DNA of 64,000 nt, from contig NZ_CADDTS010000004.1 of assembly GCF_902753875.1 (NCBI RefSeq), positions 116,858 to 180,857 of the forward strand. The letters are read 5' to 3'. Source of the DNA: Acinetobacter bouvetii. Lineage in GTDB: Bacteria; Pseudomonadota; Gammaproteobacteria; Pseudomonadales; Moraxellaceae. Shown here in pieces: positions 1 to 8,999 of the stretch (position 1 is its first letter; every line of letters starts with the position of its first letter). Below the pieces are notes generated by a model, which saw nothing but the letters and a program-made list of their open reading frames with translations, was not told where the DNA came from and searched no databases. The position numbers and the translations under genes are program-made.

Positions 1-590
1 GGCCTGGAATACCAACAAATAAAATATCTATTAGTCCTCCAATAAATCCACAGGTACCAGCGATCATGTAATCATACTGATCACATTGAGCATTTTTAAT
101 AGAAAATTCTTCTTTGATCCTTTTTTGTAATGCTATTTTTTGTGAGGCTGACATTAAATCTTTAAAAGGATCTTCCGAGATAATGATATTTGACTGTTTT
201 TGGAATGCTCTAAGTGATTTTTGATATTCATCCCATTCTAGATCCTTAGAAAATTCGAAAGTGTCTAGCATGCTCAAGGGACTGTATTTAGGAGCGGATG
301 GACTTGGGTTTTCCAATTCATGTAATGAATTGGTATCTTCATCTACGACAAAGAAAACGTCTTCATTAGTAGTTAAGGTGATTTCTAAAAAATCATTTTC
401 TAGATTCTCTAGCAAATTGGTTGATTCTAAAATTAGCTGATCAGTTTCTGAGAGCATCTGTGCTAAATCAATATTTAATTGATTTGCCATACTATCCACC
501 TGCCCAAGCTTGGCTTGAGCAGATGATAGTTGATGATCTTGCATGATCAGGCTATATGCTTGTTCATTCAAAAGATCTTTTTTACTCATG
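1..590 (-). CDS. Partial hypothetical membrane protein, second gene of the TerB-like pair
   Basis: The frame is open from an ATG at 590 to the window edge, so about 196 N-terminal residues are visible and the C-terminus is missing. I do not recognise the family. The visible part is mostly polar and acidic with a predicted helical N-terminus (around residues 5-50), then an acidic stretch. At the cut end is a glycine-rich hydrophobic segment (MIAGTCGFIGGLIDILFVG) that looks like a membrane helix. Its ATG overlaps the stop of the upstream 556-residue gene in an ATGA tetranucleotide, so the two are probably translationally coupled and form one operon. Context is a genomic island next to a type I restriction-modification operon, which makes a defence role possible but unproven. 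Confidence 0.7.
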
Positions 591-2256
591 AAAATAAACC
601 AGATAATGCTTGTTTTGTTTTTCCTGCAAGAACATCGCTGACATTAAAATATCCTATTGCTTCAAATGCTTTTGCTAGTTGAGCAAACTCTCCTCTTTTT
701 GAAGTATCGATAACCCACTTCTTAACAACCTCTGTATCAGTATTTTTTTCTTCAATCGATTCTTTTTCAATATAAAAACCACGGATGAAGTCATAGAATT
801 TTTTCTTCGTTGGTTCTGAAGTCAAAGCTTCTAATTTTGACAAATCTAAAATAGCTGGACATTTAAGTTTATTAGAGGCACCTTCAGCATTGTGCACTTT
901 ACCATTTAAAATATCTGCCGCGCCTGAAACACCTTTCAGCATTGCAATTTGTTGTAACAATTTACCATTTATGATTTTTAGAGCACTTTGATTTTCAGTT
1001 AATTTTGTAGTTTCCTCTATGGTGGTATTTAATTTACTCGTAATGTAATTGATATCACCAAGAATCGTTGAAATGGTATCTTGTGTTTGTTTAATCACTT
1101 CATTCAACATCAATTGCTTACGTTTATAATTACTTAGCTCGTCAGATCCAGTAATTTTTTTAACCCCTGCATATGTACCAACACCTATAAGAATAGCTAC
1201 CCCTATACCTGTCGCCATACTTGATAAGCCTAAAATTCCTCCCATCCCTAGCATTGCCAAACCAGATGTCATACCTGCGGCAGACATACCAATCACTGAA
1301 CCTGATAAATATACTGCTGCAAGTGGTGTTCCCACAGCGGCAGCCTTAGCTGACAGCTCTTTAAATGCTGCGGTCATTTTATCGTCTGTGAAGTCGTCTT
1401 CTAAGAGTTTATAGTCTGTTTCTAAAGCTAAGACTACGATGTCTAAGTCACTGTCTTTTATGTTTAAGAGGTTTCTATTTTTATTTAGAAAATCAAATTT
1501 TTCCAGATCTCGGCTTTGTGTTGAAAAATAAATATTAATCAGATCCTTGGCTAGAGAAATATGGACCGTATGCAATTGTCCATCCATAACATTTTTACTT
1601 AACTCATCGAATAAAATGCTTGTACCCTGCAATAGTTCAGGAGCAAACATATATGATCGAATTTCAAATCTGGTTTCTTGTTTGAGGCCTAGACGATTCA
1701 TTAAAAGAAATATTTCAGCCATTTCTTTTTTATCAATGACTTGATCATTTTCGTAGGCCATATTAATTATAATTTTAAGATAGGCTAGCTTTAACTTTTC
1801 GTCCATTTCCTCTAAAGGAACAACTTGTCGTTGCTCTGTATATTCATCAAATTCTTTAGAGACATGTTTAAGAATTTTTTCCAACTCCACTAAATTACAA
1901 GACGATGCAATATATTCGAGTTGAATTTTTTCACTTTCAGTTACTATCGTTGCTGTTTCTGCTTTTGATTTTTCAAAATTTACACTCACATCAGTGATAA
2001 TTTCATATTTGATATGGTGAGGATCATTATAAGCAGGTTTGAAAATAACCTTTTCACCAGTAAACATTAAGCCATCTGCGCCACTTCCCAGTAATGTTGT
2101 GTCTAATAAAGCAATAATATTTTCCGGATTACCTTCATATTTAAACGATTTGATTGCCTTATTTAATTTTTTTTCTGGAATATTTGGAGCGATATAAATA
2201 CATTTTTCACTGAGTTTCTGCAGTTCTTCACGTAAGTAAACGTTAATATTGGACAT
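586..2256 (-). CDS. TerB-like/glycine-rich transmembrane protein, function unknown
   Basis: 556 residues. The N-terminal 100 residues contain a beta-rich segment (GSGADGLMFTGEKVIFKP) that resembles a small PH/GRAM-like domain. Residues about 155-210 (LAYLKIIINMAYENDQVIDKKEMAEIFLL) fit a TerB-type helical fold, in which a short acidic helix-loop precedes a second helix. Residues about 310-370 are Ala/Gly-rich and hydrophobic with at least two possible membrane helices. They are followed by a predicted coiled coil (about 385-440) and a C-terminal helical domain ending LSGLFS. I cannot name the family. The gene is transcribed divergently from the restriction-modification operon and is coupled to the gene downstream. 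TerB-like domains occur in several phage-defence and stress systems, so defence is an inference from fold and neighbourhood only. Confidence 0.75.
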   Translation of the reverse strand: MSNINVYLREELQKLSEKCIYIAPNIPEKKLNKAIKSFKYEGNPENIIALLDTTLLGSGADGLMFTGEKVIFKPAYNDPHHIKYEIITDVSVNFEKSKAETATIVTESEKIQLEYIASSCNLVELEKILKHVSKEFDEYTEQRQVVPLEEMDEKLKLAYLKIIINMAYENDQVIDKKEMAEIFLLMNRLGLKQETRFEIRSYMFAPELLQGTSILFDELSKNVMDGQLHTVHISLAKDLINIYFSTQSRDLEKFDFLNKNRNLLNIKDSDLDIVVLALETDYKLLEDDFTDDKMTAAFKELSAKAAAVGTPLAAVYLSGSVIGMSAAGMTSGLAMLGMGGILGLSSMATGIGVAILIGVGTYAGVKKITGSDELSNYKRKQLMLNEVIKQTQDTISTILGDINYITSKLNTTIEETTKLTENQSALKIINGKLLQQIAMLKGVSGAADILNGKVHNAEGASNKLKCPAILDLSKLEALTSEPTKKKFYDFIRGFYIEKESIEEKNTDTEVVKKWVIDTSKRGEFAQLAKAFEAIGYFNVSDVLAGKTKQALSGLFS

Positions 2257-2598
2257 GTTAATCTCTTAGTTGTTAGTAAGTTGGTTTGGTTTTTTAAATT
2301 TATATTGATCATAATCTCTATATATTTCAAATATAACAAGAGCTGAAGAGATAATTTAAAAAATATAGCGACATTCTTTGACGCAGAAAAAATATCCTTC
2401 CTTCTGGAAGAAATAAGTTGGCATCCCAATTTTGTATTTTTGTTATAGAGTAGTTAGTGGTTTATGACATTTTTTCCATAAGTGTCTTGTAATCTCATTG
2501 ATTTCAAAAGACATATCATGTCGTTTCAAACTGAATGCTATCATTAATAACTTATTGGTTCTGCTAAGATCAGTGTATTGAAAAAGTAAATAATATTT

Positions 2599-2621
2599 TT
2601 GCATCAATTGAAATGATGCAA
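2599..2621. promoter_or_regulatory. Inverted repeat upstream of the R-M promoter
   Basis: TTGCATCA and TGATGCAA are separated by 7 bases, and the repeat ends 8 bp before the -35 hexamer. A further copy of the half-site core (GCATCAAAAG) lies at the presumed transcription start near 2666. The position suits an operator that controls the restriction-modification operon. No controller protein gene is seen here, so the binding protein is unknown. Confidence 0.45.
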
Positions 2622-2629
2622 TATTTTAA

Positions 2630-2658
2630 TTGACAGGGTCGCTTGTCATGATTTATAT
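2630..2658 (+). promoter_or_regulatory. Sigma70-like promoter of the R-M operon
   Basis: A perfect -35 TTGACA (2630-2635), a 17-bp spacer and TTATAT as the -10 (2653-2658) precede the first R-M gene. Transcription would start only about 12 nt before the ATG at 2677, leaving a very short leader with no clear Shine-Dalgarno sequence. Confidence 0.65.
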
Positions 2659-2676
2659 TTTTCTGCATCAAAAGCA

Positions 2677-3288
2677 ATGAAGCAAATAAAAGTGCAACTG
2701 CAATTAAAGGATATTACCGAGATCAATGCGGGTTATTCATTTCGTGGGAAGATTCCCGAAGTGGAAGGTTCAAGCATCGTTGTTGTACAAATGAAAGATG
2801 TTTCCGTGGTCAATGGTATTGATTGGTCACACTGCATTGGTACTGAGCTGACTGGTAAAAAAGCACCTGACTGGCTACAGGCAACTGACATTCTAGTGGC
2901 TGCACGTGGTAATCACTATTATGCGGTTCAGGTTGGTGAAAGTGCATGGGTTGAACAGCAGCAAGCCGTTGCTGCACCGCATTTTTTTGTGGTGCGTATT
3001 ATTCGACAGGATGTGTTGCCAGAATATTTGACATGGCTGCTAAACCAGAATCCTTGTCAGAAGTTTCTTGAGCAAAATTCTGAAGGTTCGATGGCCAAAA
3101 GCATACGGCGCAGTGTACTGGAAGCTACCCCGATAGCAGTTCCACCTTTGGCCAAACAACAGGCGATTATCGGCATCGCTAAAGCATTCAAGCAAGAACA
3201 GCAACTGGTTGAGCAACTGCTACGAAATGGCGAGCAGTTAATGACAACTATTGCCACAGATTTATTAAGTCAAAAGATAAAGCATTAA
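2677..3288 (+). CDS. Half-size HsdS-like specificity protein (single TRD)
   Basis: 203 residues, about half the normal HsdS length. It shows one target-recognition-type domain (residues about 10-150) followed by one conserved helical spacer. The spacer carries the usual HsdS motif of a proline pair, PPLAKQQAIIGIAKAFKQEQQLVEQLL, near residues 155-185. It is the first gene of the operon, 12 bp before hsdM, and a full two-TRD HsdS follows downstream. Known half-S proteins can dimerise to give symmetric recognition, so it could be a second specificity module. It could also be a regulator or a decayed copy. The domain is not truncated mid-fold, which argues for function. The start lacks an obvious ribosome binding site. 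Confidence 0.75.
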   Translation: MKQIKVQLQLKDITEINAGYSFRGKIPEVEGSSIVVVQMKDVSVVNGIDWSHCIGTELTGKKAPDWLQATDILVAARGNHYYAVQVGESAWVEQQQAVAAPHFFVVRIIRQDVLPEYLTWLLNQNPCQKFLEQNSEGSMAKSIRRSVLEATPIAVPPLAKQQAIIGIAKAFKQEQQLVEQLLRNGEQLMTTIATDLLSQKIKH

Positions 3289-3300
3289 AAAGGAAAAACC

Positions 3301-4824
3301 GTGAGTTCTCAAATCAATCAAGATACCGTCAATAAAGCCCTCTGGTCGGCATGTGATGTGTTCCGTGGCACGATCAGTGCAGATACATATAAAGACTTCA
3401 TTTTGACCATGCTGTTTTTAAAGTACATTTCAGATGTATGGCAAGACCACTACGATAATTATAAAAAAGAATATGGTGATGAGCCTGAGCTGATTGAAGA
3501 AATGATGAAAAATGAGCGTTTTGTTTTACCTGCTCAGTCGAACTTCTATAGCTTATATGAGCATCGTTATGAAGCGGGTAACGGAGAGCGTATTGATCAG
3601 GCATTACATGCACTTGAAGAAGCCAACGGGACAAAGCTCAAAGATGCAGGGAAAAGTGTATTCCAAGATATTTCTTTTAATACCGATAAGTTAGGCGAAG
3701 AAAAACAGAAAAATACTATTCTCAAAGATTTGCTAGAAGTGTTTGCAGTTGCTGACTTAGACCTAAAACCAAGTCGTGTAGGTTCTTTAGATGTGATTGG
3801 GAACGGCTATGAATTTTTGATTAAAAACTTTGCAGCCAGTGGCGGACAAAAAGCAGGTGAGTTTTATACACCACCTGAAGTATCAGATTTGATGGCAGAG
3901 TTACTTGATCCACAACAGGGCGACACCATTTGCGATCCCGCTTGTGGTTCAGGTTCACTTTTGATGAAGTGTGGTCGTAAAGTCGTTGCGAATCATAACA
4001 GCAAGCAATATGCCTTATATGGTCAAGAGGCCATTGGTTCAACTTGGTCACTCGCCAAAATGAACATGTTCCTGCATGGTGAAGATAACCACAAAATCGA
4101 GTGGGGCGATACCATTCGTAATCCAAAGTTACTCGATAAAAATGGCGACCTGATGCTGTTTGATATTGTGACGGCTAACCCACCATTTTCATTGGATAAA
4201 TGGGGACATGATGAAGCTGAGCACGACAAATTTGGACGTTTCCGTCGTGGCTTACCGCCAAAAACCAAAGGTGATTATGCATTTATTTTACACATGATCG
4301 AAACGCTAAAACCGAAAACGGGTCGTATGGGGGTTGTGGTTCCACACGGCGTATTGTTCCGTGGTTCGTCAGAAGGCAAGATTCGTCAGCAGTTGATTGA
4401 GGAAAACTTGCTTGATGCTGTGATTGGTTTACCTGAAAAGCTGTTTTATGGTACAGGCATTCCAGCTGCAATTTTGATCTTTAAAAAGCAAAAGACTGAC
4501 CGTTCCGTACTGTTTATTGATGCCAGTCGTGAGTGTAAAGCAGGTAAAAATCAAAATTTATTGACTGAAGACAACATTGCCAAAGTGGTTGAAACGTATC
4601 GTACTCGTGCCAATGTCGATAAATATGCTTACCTTGCGACTTTGGAAGAAATTCAGGAAAACGACTATAACCTGAACATTCCACGTTATGTCGATACCTT
4701 TGAGGAAGAAGAAGAGATTGACTTGATGGCGGTACGTGCTGAGCGTGAGCAACTGAAATTGCAATTGACCGAGTTAGAGCAACAAATGTCAGTGTATCTC
4801 AAGGAGTTGGGTTATGAGTCTTGA
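3301..4824 (+). CDS. hsdM: Type I restriction-modification DNA methyltransferase subunit HsdM
   Basis: 507 residues, normal for HsdM. This is the adenine-N6 methyltransferase subunit, which works with HsdS for modification and with HsdS plus HsdR for restriction. The N-terminal helical HsdM_N domain spans about residues 8-150. The SAM-binding motif I is DPACGSGSLL starting at Asp212, and the catalytic motif IV is NPPF at 293-296, as in gamma-class N6-adenine enzymes. The start is GTG with an AGGA ribosome binding site 8-9 nt upstream. It follows the half-size HsdS gene and overlaps the start of the YhcG-family gene by 11 bp, so it lies inside one operon. Confidence 0.96.
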   Translation: MSSQINQDTVNKALWSACDVFRGTISADTYKDFILTMLFLKYISDVWQDHYDNYKKEYGDEPELIEEMMKNERFVLPAQSNFYSLYEHRYEAGNGERIDQALHALEEANGTKLKDAGKSVFQDISFNTDKLGEEKQKNTILKDLLEVFAVADLDLKPSRVGSLDVIGNGYEFLIKNFAASGGQKAGEFYTPPEVSDLMAELLDPQQGDTICDPACGSGSLLMKCGRKVVANHNSKQYALYGQEAIGSTWSLAKMNMFLHGEDNHKIEWGDTIRNPKLLDKNGDLMLFDIVTANPPFSLDKWGHDEAEHDKFGRFRRGLPPKTKGDYAFILHMIETLKPKTGRMGVVVPHGVLFRGSSEGKIRQQLIEENLLDAVIGLPEKLFYGTGIPAAILIFKKQKTDRSVLFIDASRECKAGKNQNLLTEDNIAKVVETYRTRANVDKYAYLATLEEIQENDYNLNIPRYVDTFEEEEEIDLMAVRAEREQLKLQLTELEQQMSVYLKELGYES

Positions 4825-5854
4825 ACCCATTTCTGACGATGCGTTGTTTGATCAGGTCAGTGAGCTGATTCAACAGGCTCGGCAACAAGTCCAACGTAGT
4901 GTCAACACGGCTATGGTATCGACCTATTGGCATATCGGACAGCGCATTGTGCAACATGAGCAATTAGGACAGAGCCGTGCAGCCTATGGCAAACAACTTT
5001 TAGGTCAATTGTCTGGAAAACTGACACAGGTTTATGGCAAAGGTTTCGATGAGCGTAATTTACGCAATATGCGAGCATTTTATTTGGCATTTGCAAATTG
5101 GAACGCAGTGCGTTCCGAATTAAGTTGGACGCATTACCGTGTCTTACTTCGGGTGGAAAACCCTCAAGCACGTGATTGGTATATGAACGAAGCCGCTACG
5201 CTGCATTGGAGTAGTCGAGCTTTAGAGCGTCAGATTGGCGTGTTGTATTACGAGCGATTATTGTCGAGTAAAGATCGGTCTGTGGTTGAGCATGAAGCCC
5301 AGCAACAGGTTGCACCATTAGCCGATGATGTAAAAGATTATTTACGTGATCCGTATATTCTGGATTTTCTAAATTTGGACGGACAGACCTATTTAGAAAA
5401 TGATCTCGAAAATAGCATTATCAATAATTTACAGCGTTTTTTGTTGGAATTGGGCAAGGGTTTTGCCTTTGTCGAACGCCAACAGCGTATTCGCACGGAA
5501 GATCAGGATTTTTATATTGATCTGGTGTTTTATAACTTTAAGCTGAAATGTTTTTTGTTGATTGATTTGAAAATTGGCAAGCTGACCCATCAAGATGTGG
5601 GGCAGATGGACAGTTATATCCGAATTTATGACCAACATAAAAAAGAGCCTAACGACAACCCAACCATTGGTTTGATTCTTTGCAGTCAGAAAAGTGAAGC
5701 GGTGGTGAAGTATTCAGTTCTGACCGAAAGCGAGCAGATGTTTGCTGCAAAGTACTTACCGTATTTGCCGACTGAAACTGAACTAAAACGAGAGCTAGAA
5801 CGTGAGCGTGCCTTAATTCAGCAGCAGCTTGGTGGGGAGCATATAGATGAATAA
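4814..5854 (+). CDS. YhcG-family (DUF1016) PDDEXK nuclease
   Basis: 346 residues. The N-terminal DUF1016 domain (about 5-160) contains the typical stretch RNLRNMRAFYLAF and WTHYRVLL. The C-terminal half (about 170-330) is a PDDEXK nuclease domain with FYIDLVFYN and the LIDLKIG core, giving the Asp...Asp-x-Lys pattern. Proteins of this family are often found inside type I R-M operons. Their exact role there is not settled, and I infer a role in restriction or defence. The ATG overlaps the 3' end of hsdM by 11 bp, so translation is likely coupled. The stop overlaps a possible 19-codon leader ORF that leads into the full-length hsdS. Confidence 0.88.
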   Translation: MSLEPISDDALFDQVSELIQQARQQVQRSVNTAMVSTYWHIGQRIVQHEQLGQSRAAYGKQLLGQLSGKLTQVYGKGFDERNLRNMRAFYLAFANWNAVRSELSWTHYRVLLRVENPQARDWYMNEAATLHWSSRALERQIGVLYYERLLSSKDRSVVEHEAQQQVAPLADDVKDYLRDPYILDFLNLDGQTYLENDLENSIINNLQRFLLELGKGFAFVERQQRIRTEDQDFYIDLVFYNFKLKCFLLIDLKIGKLTHQDVGQMDSYIRIYDQHKKEPNDNPTIGLILCSQKSEAVVKYSVLTESEQMFAAKYLPYLPTETELKRELERERALIQQQLGGEHIDE

Positions 5855-5906
5855 TGCAGTCATAGAAATGGTGAAGTATTTAGGGGAGTGGGGTTATGGT
5901 GCCTAA
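5847..5906 (+). CDS. Possible 19-residue leader ORF bridging YhcG-like gene and hsdS
   Basis: An ATG at 5847 overlaps the YhcG-like stop codon and opens a 19-codon frame (MNNAVIEMVKYLGEWGYGA) that ends at 5906. That is 11 bp inside the hsdS gene, whose ATG is at 5896. Its only obvious purpose would be translational coupling of hsdS to the upstream gene. It may also be chance, because hsdS has its own GGGGAGTGGGG-like purine stretch upstream. Confidence 0.35.
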   Translation: MNNAVIEMVKYLGEWGYGA

Positions 5907-7059
5907 GGGTTGGAAAAAAGGACTATTTAATGAAGGTATTGAACTTATTTCTGGACAGCATGTAGAAGCGGAGCTAGTAAATATATACGGTCTTGGCAAA
6001 CCTTATCTTACTGGTCCAGCAGATTTTCCTAATGGGAAAATTATCATTACTAAATTCACTACTGAAGGAAAAAAATTTAGTCAAAAAGGTGATTTGTTAA
6101 TAACTGTTAAAGGTTCTGGAACAGGGAAAGTTATTGAGTCTAATAATGAATATGCAATTAGTCGTCAATTAATGGCTATAAGACCGACAAATTTTGATGC
6201 AAAATTCATTTACTATAATATTACCGCTAGTCTTTCTAGCTATGAAAGTGCGGCGGCTGGATTAATTCCAGGTATTTCACGAGATGATGTTTTACATACG
6301 CCATTGCTTATCCCACCACTCCCTGAACAAAAGAAAATCGCTCAAATCCTTTCGACTTGGGATCAAGCGATTACAGCGACTGAACAGCTACTTGCCAACA
6401 GTCAGCAGCAGAAAAAAGCCTTGATGCAGCAGTTACTGACGGGTAAAAAGCGGTTGTTGGATGATTATGGCGTGGCGTTTAGTGGGGAGTGGATGTATCC
6501 AAGAGCAAATGAATTGTTTAAAACCATTTCCAAGAAAAACAATTCAGATGATGAAGAGTTATTGGCGGTCACTCAAGATCGAGGGGTTTTGCCTCGTTCA
6601 TTATTAGAACGTCGTGTGGTTATGCCAGATAGCAGTACTAAAGGTTATAAGTTGGTTGTACCGGGAAATTTCATCATTAGTCTTCGTTCTTTCCAAGGTG
6701 GCTTAGAATATTCAGAATATAGAGGATTAGTGAGCCCCGCATATACGGTACTTGAACCTATTAAGGAAATCTGTGACAACTTTTATAAGCAATATTACAA
6801 ATCATACAATTTTATAGGTCATTTAGCAGTAGCAGTCATCGGTATAAGGGATGGTAAACAGATTAGTTACGATGATTTTTCATTCTTGAAGCTTCCATAT
6901 CCATGTATCGAGGAACAGCAAAAAATCGCTGCTGCTCTCTCTACAGTTGATCAAGAAATTGAAACCTTACAGAAAAAACTTGATTGTCTAAAGCAAGAGA
7001 AAAAAGCCCTGATGCAACAACTTTTGACGGGTAAACGACGAGTGAAGGTGGACGTTTGA
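5896..7059 (+). CDS. hsdS: Type I restriction-modification specificity subunit HsdS
   Basis: 387 residues with the standard two-TRD layout. TRD1 spans about 1-130 and is followed by a helical spacer with LPEQKKIAQILSTWDQAI and QKKALMQQLLTGKKRL. TRD2 spans about 190-325 and is followed by the second copy, EEQQKIAAALSTVDQEI and EKKALMQQLLTGKRRV. The two spacers are clearly internal repeats, as expected for a protein that sits between two HsdM subunits and reads a bipartite DNA target. The TRDs set sequence specificity and cannot be read by eye. The gene sits between the YhcG-like and AlbA_2-type genes. Its TGA overlaps a TTG codon of the next gene. Confidence 0.95.
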   Translation: MVPKGWKKGLFNEGIELISGQHVEAELVNIYGLGKPYLTGPADFPNGKIIITKFTTEGKKFSQKGDLLITVKGSGTGKVIESNNEYAISRQLMAIRPTNFDAKFIYYNITASLSSYESAAAGLIPGISRDDVLHTPLLIPPLPEQKKIAQILSTWDQAITATEQLLANSQQQKKALMQQLLTGKKRLLDDYGVAFSGEWMYPRANELFKTISKKNNSDDEELLAVTQDRGVLPRSLLERRVVMPDSSTKGYKLVVPGNFIISLRSFQGGLEYSEYRGLVSPAYTVLEPIKEICDNFYKQYYKSYNFIGHLAVAVIGIRDGKQISYDDFSFLKLPYPCIEEQQKIAAALSTVDQEIETLQKKLDCLKQEKKALMQQLLTGKRRVKVDV

Positions 7060-8999
7060 GTATGGAACAGTTTTCTACATTGTCTCTATTTGAACAATTA
7101 CAGTTGCTTGATGAAAGGCCACGCATAGAAGCTAAGCGTGGCAGTGAAATCGGGGCTTCGGTTATGCAGACGATTTGTGCTTTTGCCAATGAACCTGGGT
7201 TGGGGGGAGGCTATCTGTTACTTGGCGTGGGCGAACCTGATGAATTCCATGAGGCTTTTTATATATGTGGTGTAAATAATTCGGATAAGCTATTAAATGA
7301 TCTACAAGCTAATTGCCGTGATCAATTTGAGCAGCCTGTTTTTGTGCAAGGTGAAGTGGCTATTTTGGAAGGCCAAAAAGTCATTAAAATTTTTGTTCCT
7401 GAGCTTGAGCTGGCATCTAAACCTTGTATTTTTAAAGGGAAATTTGATGGTAAGAACAAGCGTAAAACAGGTGTATGGCGACGTGGATTGAATGGTGATT
7501 ATGAATGTAGCCAGAATGAGCTTGAGCCTTTACTGTTAGCCAAAAGTGGCATGGGATATGAACAAGTACTGTTACCTGATGCAGAGTGGGATGATTTAGA
7601 TCCTAATGTAATCGAACTTTATCGCCGGTTGAGAGCTAATGTACGCCCCTATGCGGAAGAGTTGCAGGTTTCAGATACAGAAATGTTGCGTGCTTTAAAT
7701 CTGGTTAAAAAACGAGATAATGCATGGATACCAAATGTAGCTGGTCTACTGTTGATGGGGAAATCATTGTCATTACGTAGGTTATTACCTGCAGTGCGTG
7801 TTGATTATGTAAGGATTAACGGAACTCAATGGGTCGAAGATCCTGAGCAGCGATTTTCCACCACCTTGGATCTTCGTGAGCCCTTATTGCGGCTGATCCC
7901 TAAACTCGAAGCCGCTATTCTTGATGACTTACCTCATCATTTCCGATTGAAAGAGGGAAGTACACAGCGCAGTGATGAGCCGTTACTGCCACAGAAAGTC
8001 ATTCGTGAAGCTGTAGTAAATGCCGTAATGCATCGGGACTATTTAGTTAATCAACCTATATTGGTTGTACGCTACAGTAACAGAATAGAAATCCGTAATG
8101 CTGGTTATTCCTTAAAACCTGAAATTATGCTTGGAGAAATGGGGTCTAAGCTGCGTAATCCAATTTTAGCTGCAGTACTTTATGATCTGAACTTTGCTGA
8201 AACCAAAGGTTCTGGGATAAGTACCATGCGTCGACTTTTGCAAAACTCGGGTCTTTCTGCTCCAGTATTCAATAGTCACATCATTAATAATCAGTTCCAG
8301 GCTATTTATCTTTTACATCAACTCTTAGGCGAAGAGCAATTGGCTTGGCTTAAACAATTTACTCATTTGGGTTTGAGTAATGATGAGGCAAAAGCACTCA
8401 TTTTAGCCAAAGAAACTGGTGCTGTGGATAATGCAGGTTTTCGAGCTATTACAGGGTTGGATACCTTATCCGCCAGTCAAATACTGAGTCGATTGCATCA
8501 CCAGTATCATTTGTTAATCAAAGGTGGTGCTGGGTCTGCAACATACTATCAGTTAGCTGTGATGGAAGATCCACCTCTATTCAATGTTAAATCAGCCAAT
8601 ACAGGTGACCTCTCAGCAAATACAAGTGACCTCTCAGCAAATACAAGTGACCTCTCAGCAAATACAAGTGACCTCTCAGCAAATACAAGTGGCCTCCCAG
8701 GTGAACTTATCGAAAAAATCTCACAATTAACATCTAAAGCACGCAAGGAAAGTTTATGGCCAGTCATTTTATGGTTATGTGCATTACAATCCTATAAAGC
8801 AGAACAATTAGCAAGATTACTAAACAGGCAAGTGACCGCTCTTAAAAGTAACCATTTAAATATATTGCGAGAACAGGAATCACTTCTTGGATATACATAT
8901 CCAGAAGTGAAAAACCACCCTGAGCAAGCATACCAAACGACTGCTAAAGGCTTGGACTGGTTAAAACAACACGGAATTATGATAGATGACCATATATAA
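7056..8999 (+). CDS. AlbA_2 (Schlafen-type) DNA-binding/GHKL ATPase protein
   Basis: 647 residues from TTG 7056, whose TTGA overlaps the hsdS stop; ATG 7062 is an equally good start. The N-terminus (about 15-130) matches the AlbA_2/Schlafen fold (RIEAKRGSEIGASVMQTICA, GGGYLLLGVG). The middle (about 280-420) has a GHKL ATPase domain like that of RecG-like proteins. An N-box is visible (REAVVNAVMHRDY), and the G-rich lid is GSGISTMRRLL. Near residues 510-546 is a seven-residue repeat (SANTSDL) in about five copies that forms a flexible linker. A C-terminal winged-helix-like part follows. Genes of this kind are often embedded in type I R-M loci, and their task is unknown. The 3' end overlaps hsdR by 14 bp. 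Confidence 0.85.
   Translation: MSMEQFSTLSLFEQLQLLDERPRIEAKRGSEIGASVMQTICAFANEPGLGGGYLLLGVGEPDEFHEAFYICGVNNSDKLLNDLQANCRDQFEQPVFVQGEVAILEGQKVIKIFVPELELASKPCIFKGKFDGKNKRKTGVWRRGLNGDYECSQNELEPLLLAKSGMGYEQVLLPDAEWDDLDPNVIELYRRLRANVRPYAEELQVSDTEMLRALNLVKKRDNAWIPNVAGLLLMGKSLSLRRLLPAVRVDYVRINGTQWVEDPEQRFSTTLDLREPLLRLIPKLEAAILDDLPHHFRLKEGSTQRSDEPLLPQKVIREAVVNAVMHRDYLVNQPILVVRYSNRIEIRNAGYSLKPEIMLGEMGSKLRNPILAAVLYDLNFAETKGSGISTMRRLLQNSGLSAPVFNSHIINNQFQAIYLLHQLLGEEQLAWLKQFTHLGLSNDEAKALILAKETGAVDNAGFRAITGLDTLSASQILSRLHHQYHLLIKGGAGSATYYQLAVMEDPPLFNVKSANTGDLSANTSDLSANTSDLSANTSDLSANTSGLPGELIEKISQLTSKARKESLWPVILWLCALQSYKAEQLARLLNRQVTALKSNHLNILREQESLLGYTYPEVKNHPEQAYQTTAKGLDWLKQHGIMIDDHI
8589..8693 (+). repeat. 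21-bp in-frame tandem repeat within the AlbA_2/GHKL gene
   Basis: The unit CTCTCAGCAAATACAAGTGAC occurs in nearly perfect tandem copies at 8610-8630, 8631-8651, 8652-8672 and 8673-8693, after a degenerate first copy at 8589-8609. It encodes the heptad SANTSDL. Because 21 is divisible by three, a change in copy number alters linker length without shifting the frame. Confidence 0.95.

Larger units (their letters stand above)
2257..2676. other. Divergent intergenic region between TerB-like gene and R-M operon
   Basis: This AT-rich 420-bp stretch separates two divergent transcription units. I see no convincing gene in it. It holds the R-M promoter and a short inverted repeat near its right end, which are listed separately. 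Confidence 0.6.

Noticed and set aside
8549..8767. 72-codon minus-strand frame with repeated FAERSLV units
   Set aside because: It is the antisense reading of the 21-bp repeat in the AlbA_2/GHKL gene; the repeat alone creates it.
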